The notes beneath the pieces are model-generated. The model ran no database searches. It had not been told where the DNA came from and saw nothing but the letters and a program-made list of their open reading frames with translations. From positions 1-13,298 of the forward strand of contig DATIOF010000125.1 in assembly GCA_035473395.1 (NCBI GenBank): DNA of 13,298 nt. The letters run 5' to 3'. This DNA comes from AC-32 sp035473395 (GTDB taxonomy: Bacteria > Actinomycetota > Thermoleophilia > Gaiellales > Gaiellaceae). The translations under genes and the position numbers were made by a program. This document shows, in pieces, positions 8,913-13,298 of this stretch. Positions within the stretch are counted from its first letter, which is position 1. Every line of letters begins with the position of its first letter.

Positions 8913-9373
8913 CCGACCTCGTCAAGGTCGGCCGCGTCGGCAAGCCGCACGGGCTCGACGGCTCGTTCTTCGTCGAGCACGCGAGCGAGGACGAGGCGCA
9001 TTTCGCCAAGGGCGCGACGCTCCACGTGGACGGCGAGCCGGCACAGGTCGTCGCGTCGAAGCGCTCGGGCGGGCGGCCCGTGATCCGGCTCGACGTCGAG
9101 CCGCCGCGCGGCGCCGAGCTCGCCGTTCCGCGCGAGCAGCTCCCGCCGGCCGGCGAGGACGAGTACTACGAGTTCGAGCTCCTCGGCCTGGCGGTCGAAG
9201 AGGAGGACGGCCGTTCGCTCGGCCGCGTCACCGCGCTTCATCCCGGCCCGGCGAACGACGCGCTCGAGCTCGACACCGGCCTGCTGCTCCCGCTCGTCGC
9301 CGCCTGCGTCCAGAAGGTCGACCTCGATGCGGGCCGAATCCAGGTCGCGCGAGGCTTCGCCGACCCCAGCTAG
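8909..9373 (+). CDS. rimM: Ribosome maturation factor RimM
   Basis: RimM binds S19 and helps fold the 3' domain of 16S rRNA. The 154-residue product has the N-terminal KVGRVGKPHGLDG block of the RimM barrel and a C-terminal PRC-barrel half (YYEFELLGLAV, then DALELDTGLLLPLVAACVQKVDL). LPLVAACVQ stands where most homologues have IP..xxxV, a mild variation. It starts at the ATG that overlaps the preceding TGA; the stop TAG at 9371 may be part of a promoter for trmD. Confidence 0.93.
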   Translation: MTDLVKVGRVGKPHGLDGSFFVEHASEDEAHFAKGATLHVDGEPAQVVASKRSGGRPVIRLDVEPPRGAELAVPREQLPPAGEDEYYEFELLGLAVEEEDGRSLGRVTALHPGPANDALELDTGLLLPLVAACVQKVDLDAGRIQVARGFADPS

Positions 9374-9376
9374 GCT
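9371..9376 (+). promoter_or_regulatory. Possible -10 box before trmD
   Basis: TAGGCT overlaps the rimM stop codon and ends 13 bases before GTG 9390. No ribosome binding site precedes trmD, so a very short leader is possible. The spacing is looser than in the other candidates, and trmD is probably also read from upstream. Confidence 0.3.
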
Positions 9377-9389
9377 GACTGACCGCCCT

Positions 9390-10049
9390 GTGCAGCTCGA
9401 CGTCTTCACTCTCCTCCCACATGCGTTCGCCTGGCTCACGGAGCAGCGTCCGGTCGCTGCCGTGCTCGGCGAGGAGCTCGAGCTGCGCCTGCTCAACTAC
9501 CGCGACTACACGCCGCTCGCCAACGGCCAGGTCGACGACGAGCCCTACGGCGGCGGCGCCGGGATGGTGCTGCGCGTGGACGTCGTCGCGGCCGCGCTCG
9601 AGGCCGTCTACGTCGGTGCGCCCGGGCACCGTGTCGTCGCCCTCACTCCGCAGGGCCGCCAGCTGACGCAGGATGTGGTCGAGGAGCTCGCGCAGGAGGA
9701 GCGGCTGACACTGCTCTCGGCCCGCTTCGAGGGCTTCGACGAGCGCGTCGGGATCCACCTCGCCTCGGACGCGATCTCGATCGGCCCGTACGTGCTCTCG
9801 GGCGGCGAGCTGCCCGCGATGGTGCTGCTCGACGCGGTCGTGCGCCGCCTGCCCGGCGCGCTCGGCAGCGAGGAGTCCGGCCTGGTCGAGAGCTTCTCGG
9901 CCGAGCTCGACGGTGGTCTTGAGTACCCTCACTACACGCGCCCGTCCGAGTTCCGAGGCTGGCGGGTGCCGGACGTCTTGCTATCGGGGGACCACAGGAG
10001 AATCGACGAGTGGCGGATGGAACAGAGCCGACTGAGAAGCGCGTCGTGA
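9390..10049 (+). CDS. trmD: tRNA (guanine-37-N1)-methyltransferase TrmD
   Basis: TrmD methylates G37 next to the anticodon, preventing +1 frameshifts. The 219-residue protein has the SPOUT trefoil-knot motifs DDEPYGGGAGM (PYGGGAGM at 52-59), SARFEGFDERV and SIGPYVLSGGELPAM (from Ser130), plus EYPHYTRP near the C terminus. The usual RYEG[IV]DERV reads RFEGFDERV here. It is on the short side because the C terminus stops soon after DEWRMEQSRLR. Start GTG 9390 gives MQLDVFTLLP, the family N terminus. Its last 40 bases overlap lepB1. Confidence 0.96.
   Translation: MQLDVFTLLPHAFAWLTEQRPVAAVLGEELELRLLNYRDYTPLANGQVDDEPYGGGAGMVLRVDVVAAALEAVYVGAPGHRVVALTPQGRQLTQDVVEELAQEERLTLLSARFEGFDERVGIHLASDAISIGPYVLSGGELPAMVLLDAVVRRLPGALGSEESGLVESFSAELDGGLEYPHYTRPSEFRGWRVPDVLLSGDHRRIDEWRMEQSRLRSAS
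9994..10000 (+). promoter_or_regulatory. Ribosome binding site for lepB copy 1
   Basis: ACAGGAG lies nine bases before GTG 10010, inside the 3' end of trmD. It supports the overlapping start rather than a later one. Confidence 0.6.
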
Positions 10050-10750
10050 GCGGCGACGACCGGCCGACCGACGATTACCGCTCGGAGTACCCGGCCCCGA
10101 GCTACCCGCCGCTGCTGCAGCCCTCCAAGCAGGAGCAGCACTCGCACAACCCGCTCGACCGGCTGACCGCCGGCCTACCGCGCCCGTGGCGGATCGCGAT
10201 CGACTGGATCGTGACCATCGCCGGCGCGATCGCGATCGTGCTCGCGATCAAGGCCTGGGTGGTCAACCCGTACCGGATCCCATCCTCGTCGATGGAGCCG
10301 ACGCTGCACTGCGCGAGGCCGGGCCAGGGTTGCGAGGCCCGCCTCTCCGACCGCGTGCTGGCGAATCGCTTCATCTACCACTTCCGCGATCCGCATCGCG
10401 GCGAGATCGTGGTCTTCAACACACCGCCTGCCGCGCAGGAGATGTGCGGCGCGAGCGGCACCTTCGTCAAGCGGTTGATCGGCCTGCCCGGCGAAACGGT
10501 CACCGAGCGCGACGGCGGCTTCGTCTACATCAACGGCAAGCAGCTGAACGAGCCCTACGTCAAGCCCGAACGGCGGGCCCGCGACTCGACGACCGGTTCC
10601 TGGCGCGTGCCGCAGGGGAGCTACTTCTTCATGGGCGACAACCGCGGCGAGTCGTGCGACTCCCGCCGCTGGGGCTCCGTGCCGCGCAAGAACCTGATCG
10701 GCAAGGTGTTCGCCACGTACTGGCCGCCGAACCGCATCTCGCTCCACTGA
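10010..10750 (+). CDS. lepB: Signal peptidase I, copy 1
   Basis: This S26 peptidase cleaves signal peptides on the outer face of the membrane. The 246-residue product has a polar N-terminal extension (about 1-45), one transmembrane segment (about 63-82) and the catalytic domain: Ser94 in SSSMEPTL is the nucleophile, Lys154 in VKRLIGLPG the general base, and GDNRGESCDSRRWG (from Gly209) closes the site. Four cysteines of the external domain (LHCARPG, GCEAR, MCGAS, SCDSR) recur in copy 2 and may form disulfides. Start GTG 10010 overlaps trmD by 40 bases and has an AGGAG site. From codon 47 onward the gene is duplicated directly downstream. Confidence 0.95.
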   Translation: MADGTEPTEKRVVSGDDRPTDDYRSEYPAPSYPPLLQPSKQEQHSHNPLDRLTAGLPRPWRIAIDWIVTIAGAIAIVLAIKAWVVNPYRIPSSSMEPTLHCARPGQGCEARLSDRVLANRFIYHFRDPHRGEIVVFNTPPAAQEMCGASGTFVKRLIGLPGETVTERDGGFVYINGKQLNEPYVKPERRARDSTTGSWRVPQGSYFFMGDNRGESCDSRRWGSVPRKNLIGKVFATYWPPNRISLH

Positions 10751-11361
10751 GAAACCCGATCGACCGGCTGACCGCGGGCCTGCCGAGGCCCTGGCGGATC
10801 GCGATCGACTGGATCGTGACGATCGGGGCGGCGATCGCGATCGTGCTCGCGATCAAGACGTGGGTGGTCAACCCGTACAAGATCCCCTCGGCCTCGATGG
10901 AGCCGACGCTGCACTGCGCCCGGCCGGGCGTGGCCTGCGAGTCGCGCTTCTCCGACCGGGTGCTCGCCAACCGCTTCATTTACCGCTTCCGCGATCCGCA
11001 CCGCGGCGAGATCGTCGTCTTCAAGACGCCGCCGGCGGCGAAGCAGGACTGCGGCGAGGGCGGCGTCTTCGTCAAGCGGCTGATCGGCCTGCCCGGCGAT
11101 CTCGTCCACGAGGACGAAAAGGGCTTCATCTGGATCAACCACAAGAAGCTCGACGAGCCGTACATCAAGCCGAAGCGGCGCGAGGCCGACACCGCCAACC
11201 TGGAGGAGACCTGGCGCGTGCCGTTCGGGCAGTACTTCTTCATGGGCGACAACCGCGGCGACTCCTGCGACTCGCGGCGCTGGGGCTCCGTGCCGCGCAA
11301 GAACCTGATCGGCCCGGTCTTCGCCACCTACTGGCCTCCGAACCGAATCACGCTCCGCTAG
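10747..11361 (+). CDS. lepB: Signal peptidase I, copy 2 (apparent CTG start)
   Basis: A second complete signal peptidase catalytic unit of about 204 residues, with Ser50 in SASMEPTL, Lys110 in VKRLIGLPG and GDNRGDSCDSRRWG. It is very similar to copy 1 from its NPIDRLTAGLPRPWRIAIDW region onward but lacks the N-terminal extension. The homology begins two bases after the copy 1 stop. No ATG, GTG or TTG precedes the conserved part nearby; CTG 10747, in a CTGA overlap with the copy 1 stop, is the best-placed start and would use coupled re-initiation. The next standard start, GTG 10816, would cut into the transmembrane segment. Frame is open upstream, so the exact start is uncertain, but motif conservation shows the gene is real and kept. 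Confidence 0.85.
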   Translation: MRNPIDRLTAGLPRPWRIAIDWIVTIGAAIAIVLAIKTWVVNPYKIPSASMEPTLHCARPGVACESRFSDRVLANRFIYRFRDPHRGEIVVFKTPPAAKQDCGEGGVFVKRLIGLPGDLVHEDEKGFIWINHKKLDEPYIKPKRREADTANLEETWRVPFGQYFFMGDNRGDSCDSRRWGSVPRKNLIGPVFATYWPPNRITLR

Positions 11362-11364
11362 CAT
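11359..11364 (+). promoter_or_regulatory. Possible -10 box before rplS
   Basis: TAGCAT overlaps the lepB2 stop codon and fits TAnnnT. It would give rplS a leader of about 20 bases holding the small hairpin. No clear -35 is seen. Confidence 0.3.
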
Positions 11365-11372
11365 TCCGCGTC

Positions 11373-11392
11373 GGCCCGCCGGGCCTCTTTCT
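11373..11392 (+). terminator. Small hairpin with T-rich tail touching the rplS start
   Basis: GGCCC (11373-11377) pairs with GGGCC (11381-11385) around GCC, followed by TCTTTCT up to the ATG. It looks like a miniature terminator or leader element and occupies the place where the ribosome binding site should be. With a three-base loop and five-base stem it may be chance in such GC-rich DNA. Confidence 0.35.
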
Positions 11393-11983
11393 ATGAGCAA
11401 AGTGATCGACAGCCTCGAGCAGCAGCAGCTGCGGACGAACCTGCCGCCGTTCAAGGCCGGCGACACCGTCCGCGTGCACTTCCAGGTGATCGAGGGCCAG
11501 CGCCGCCGCGTGCAGGTCTTCGAGGGGATCGTGCTCAAGCGCCAGGGCGCAGGTGTGCGCGAGACGTTCACCGTGCGCAAGCAGTCGTTCGGCGTCGGAG
11601 TCGAGCGAACGTTCCCGGTGCACTCGCCGAAGATCGAGCGCATCGAGGTGACCGCGATCGGCGATGTCAACCGCGCCAAGCTGTACTACCTGCGCGGCAA
11701 GGTCGGCAAGCGGGCGCGCGTGCGTGCGCGCCGCGGCGTGGTGCTGCCGGAGTCGGAGCTCCTGACAAGCGCGGGCGCGATGCCGCCCGAGGGCGAGGAG
11801 GTCGACGAGGAGATCCTCGCCGAGGCCGCGGAAGTCGAGGAGGCTCCTGTCGAGGAGCCTGCCGCCGAGGAGCCTGTGGCGGAGGAGCCTGTGGCGGAGG
11901 AGCCTGAGCCCGGCTCCGCGGTCGAGCCCGAGCCGGTGGAAGAGCCCGCCGAGGCCGACGGCGAACCTGCCACGAAGGAGTGA
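11393..11983 (+). CDS. rplS: 50S ribosomal protein L19 with long acidic C-terminal tail
   Basis: L19 sits at the 30S-50S interface. Residues 1 to about 117 are a normal L19 (NLPPFKAGDTVRVHFQV, RRRVQVFEGIVLKRQG, ETFTVRKQSFGVGVERTFPVHSP, RAKLYYLRGKVGKRARV). Instead of ending there, as the usual 110-120 residue protein does, it continues for some 80 residues rich in Glu, Pro, Ala and Val, with a five-residue repeat of the EEPVA type coded by a 15-base tandem repeat. The tail is predicted to be disordered and strongly acidic, unusual for an rRNA-binding protein. Start is ATG 11393 with no ribosome binding site; a small hairpin precedes it. The frame is continuous, with no sign of a frameshift. 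Confidence 0.95.
   Translation: MSKVIDSLEQQQLRTNLPPFKAGDTVRVHFQVIEGQRRRVQVFEGIVLKRQGAGVRETFTVRKQSFGVGVERTFPVHSPKIERIEVTAIGDVNRAKLYYLRGKVGKRARVRARRGVVLPESELLTSAGAMPPEGEEVDEEILAEAAEVEEAPVEEPAAEEPVAEEPVAEEPEPGSAVEPEPVEEPAEADGEPATKE
11837..11905 (+). repeat. 15-base tandem repeat in the rplS tail
   Basis: Units at 11837-11851, 11852-11866, 11867-11881 and 11882-11896, plus a nine-base partial at 11897-11905, encode EEAPV, EEPAA, EEPVA, EEPVA and EEP. The third and fourth units are identical (GAGGAGCCTGTGGCG), suggesting recent expansion. The period is a multiple of three, so copy changes keep the frame. Confidence 0.85.
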
Positions 11984-12024
11984 CGACAGCGTCACGAGCG
12001 CCGGTCGCCGGCTGAGCGCGGCGC

Positions 12025-12030
12025 TATCCT
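12025..12030 (+). promoter_or_regulatory. Candidate -10 box for leaderless rnhB
   Basis: TATCCT ends seven bases before GTG 12038, with no ribosome binding site between. A small perfect hairpin (GCCGG 12000-12004 with CCGGC 12008-12012) lies just upstream. No clear -35 is seen. Confidence 0.5.
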
Positions 12031-12037
12031 CGCGTCC

Positions 12038-12712
12038 GTGCAGCGCCGCCGTCCCGGACGCAAGCTTCTGCAGTTCGACCGCAAGCTCGGTGTGCGTTTC
12101 GTGGCCGGCGCCGACGAAGCGGGGCGCGGGCCGCTCGCGGGGCCGCTGCTCGTGGCGGGCGTCCTGCTCGACTACGCGAAGCTGCGCGATCACAAGGTGC
12201 GACCGCTTGCCTGCCTGAACGACTCGAAGCAGTGCAGCGAGGCCCAGCGCGAGGAGCTCTACCGCGCGGTGATCGGCTGCGCCGAGCGCGTAGTTGTACG
12301 CGCCGTGCCCGCGACGCAGATCGACCGTGAGGGTCTGCACCGCTCGAATCTCGCCGGCCTCCGCGGCGTGCTCGCCGAGCTGGCGCCGCCGGCCGAGGTC
12401 TGTCTCGTGGATGGCTTTCGCCTCGGGCCGACGGCTCCCGAGCATCGCGCCGTCGTCGACGGCGACGAGAAGAGCGCGGCCATCGCGGCCGCGTCGATCG
12501 TGGCCAAGGTGACGCGTGACCGCATGATGCGGCGGATCGACGCGCTCTATCCGGCGTACGGTTTCCGCTCGCACGTCGGCTACATCACGGCGACCCACAC
12601 GGCAGTCGTGCGCGAGGTGGGCCCGTCCGAGATCCACCGTCGTTCCTGGCGAGCGAAGGCGTACATGACCGAGGACGAGCTTGCGGAACTCGTTCGAGCA
12701 GAAAGCGCTTAG
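12038..12712 (+). CDS. rnhB: Ribonuclease HII
   Basis: RNase HII cuts RNA in RNA-DNA hybrids and starts removal of single ribonucleotides from DNA. The 224-residue protein has GADEAGRGPLAGP with catalytic Asp26 and Glu27, LNDSKQ, VDGFRL with Asp125, and the SIVAKVTRDRMM block with Asp161, so all four acidic residues are present. YPAYGFRSHVGY and the later HRRSW, typical of the C-terminal part, are intact. Start GTG 12038 has a TATCCT box seven bases upstream. The yraN gene overlaps its 3' end by 32 bases. Confidence 0.96.
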   Translation: MQRRRPGRKLLQFDRKLGVRFVAGADEAGRGPLAGPLLVAGVLLDYAKLRDHKVRPLACLNDSKQCSEAQREELYRAVIGCAERVVVRAVPATQIDREGLHRSNLAGLRGVLAELAPPAEVCLVDGFRLGPTAPEHRAVVDGDEKSAAIAAASIVAKVTRDRMMRRIDALYPAYGFRSHVGYITATHTAVVREVGPSEIHRRSWRAKAYMTEDELAELVRAESA

Positions 12713-13007
12713 GCACTACCGCCTACGCGGCTATCGGATTCTCGGCACGAACGTCTGGATCGGCGGCTACGAGCTCGATCTCGTCGTCCGTCGCGGGCGG
12801 CGCCTCGCGTTCGTCGAGGTGAAGGCGAAGGGCGGCGTGGGGAGGGGCGACCCGCTCGAGATGGTCACCGCCGAGAAGCAGCGCCGCCTGCGCCGAACCG
12901 CCGAGGCATGGCTCGCGTCGCACCCCGAGTGCGCGGGGCTCGAGGCGCGCTTCGACGTTGTTGCCGTCCGCGGAGGTCGGCTCGAACGGGTGGCAAACGC
13001 CTTCTAG
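12681..13007 (+). CDS. yraN: UPF0102 (YraN) family nuclease-like protein
   Basis: This 108-residue protein is a short member of the YraN family, commonly found after rnhB. The fold is that of Holliday-junction-resolvase-like nucleases, and the acidic D..ExK signature is visible: GYELDLVV followed by FVEVKAKGG. The DNA substrate and role are not established. Start TTG 12681 inside rnhB gives RNSFEQKALRHYRLRGYRIL, close to the usual first helix although the common GE of the family start (xxGExxA) is not conserved. The stop codon overlaps that of the convergent cyclase gene in a CTAG palindrome. Confidence 0.88.
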   Translation: MRNSFEQKALRHYRLRGYRILGTNVWIGGYELDLVVRRGRRLAFVEVKAKGGVGRGDPLEMVTAEKQRRLRRTAEAWLASHPECAGLEARFDVVAVRGGRLERVANAF

Positions 13008-13298
13008 GACGGCGCGCCGACACGCGCGCTCGCGACCCAAGCGTCGAGCGGACGGTCGCGCCCTCGGAGCTCCAACGTCCGCCGCTCGAGCATTGCCGTC
13101 TCCAGGTGGCCTGCCACGGCAGCCTCGGCGCTGACGAGGGTCTCGCCCGGGCCGGCGAGCCCGGTCAGCCGCGAGGCCACGTTGACCGTGTCGCCGAGTG
13201 CCGTGAAGTCCAGCGCGTCGCCCTCGCCGATGCTGCCGACGAACGACGGCCCGGTGTGAATGCCAACTCCGATCGGGACCCAAGGGTCGGCTCCGTCG
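13004..13298 (-). CDS. Class III adenylate/guanylate cyclase, C-terminal part
   Basis: The gene enters from the right edge on the minus strand; its last 97 residues are visible. They contain the cyclase catalytic end: VGIHTGPSFVGSIG, then FTALGDTVNVASRL. The Asn and Arg in VNVASR match the transition-state residues of class III cyclases. The residue that specifies adenine is Asp in mammalian enzymes but Thr here (FTALGD), a common bacterial adenylate-cyclase variant. The metal-binding half and any sensor domain are off the window. After about residue 60 the chain is LERRTLELRGRDRPLDAWVA, the usual end of such domains. It stops at TAG (13006-13004), sharing bases with the yraN stop. Confidence 0.88.
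   Translation of the reverse strand, partial: DGADPWVPIGVGIHTGPSFVGSIGEGDALDFTALGDTVNVASRLTGLAGPGETLVSAEAAVAGHLETAMLERRTLELRGRDRPLDAWVASARVGAPS

Noticed and set aside
10010..11361. lepB1-lepB2 as one signal peptidase gene broken by a frameshift
   Set aside because: Each part has its own transmembrane segment, Ser/Lys pair and GDNR box; they are repeated units, not two halves.
11348..12637. Long minus-strand open frame opposite rplS and rnhB
   Set aside because: It spans two well-identified plus-strand genes, has no recognisable domain and reflects GC-biased third codon positions.
12723..13283. Minus-strand open frame at the right end overlapping yraN
   Set aside because: The neighbouring minus frame, ending at 13004, encodes unmistakable cyclase motifs; this one is Arg-rich and has none.
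8220..13298. A cyclic-nucleotide circuit joining the phosphoesterase and the edge cyclase
   Set aside because: They are 4 kb apart on opposite strands in different transcription units, and the phosphoesterase substrate is unknown.

Overview
The window is high-GC DNA, and the order ffh-rpsP-khpA-rimM-trmD-lepB-rplS-rnhB-yraN points to a bacterial chromosome, most likely an actinobacterium. The many GTG/TTG starts, the apparent leaderless promoters and the single-domain sugar ATPase fit a deep lineage such as Thermoleophilia. That placement is inference; no rRNA or tRNA gene is present to settle it.

Layout. Positions 1-602 hold the 3' end of a LanC-like protein. 677-1630 is ftsY, the SRP receptor. 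1690-6069 is a xylose-type ABC sugar importer with two tandem near-duplicate binding proteins (one a lipoprotein, one without the lipobox cysteine), a single-domain ATPase and a permease. 6073-6279 (minus strand) is a dodecin-fold protein lacking both classical flavin-contacting residues. From 6352 to 13007 runs a dense plus-strand run of translation and secretion genes: ffh, rpsP, khpA, a metallophosphoesterase, rimM, trmD, two tandem signal peptidase I genes, rplS with a long acidic tail, rnhB and yraN. At the right edge the 3' end of a class III nucleotide cyclase gene lies on the minus strand; its stop codon overlaps that of yraN.

How it works together. ffh and ftsY make the SRP targeting machine, and the two lepB products cleave exported proteins. 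rpsP, rimM, trmD, rplS and khpA act in ribosome assembly, tRNA modification and RNA binding. The sugar importer and dodecin sit between ftsY and ffh and look like an accessory insertion in a housekeeping neighbourhood. Genes are tightly packed, often with 4-base stop/start overlaps, and no gene-free stretch exceeds about 145 bases.

I see no clear undescribed system such as a defence island, CRISPR array, integrase or IS element. The most interesting points are: (i) TAnnnT-like -10 boxes 7-8 bases before the start codons of ftsY, the sugar ATPase gene, ffh and rnhB, which suggests leaderless mRNAs; (ii) the tandem duplication of the sugar-binding protein, apparently with its promoter and hairpin; (iii) the tandem lepB copy whose homology begins just after the lepB1 stop and which has no nearby ATG/GTG/TTG start; (iv) the phosphoesterase inside the rpsP-rimM run; and (v) the atypical dodecin.
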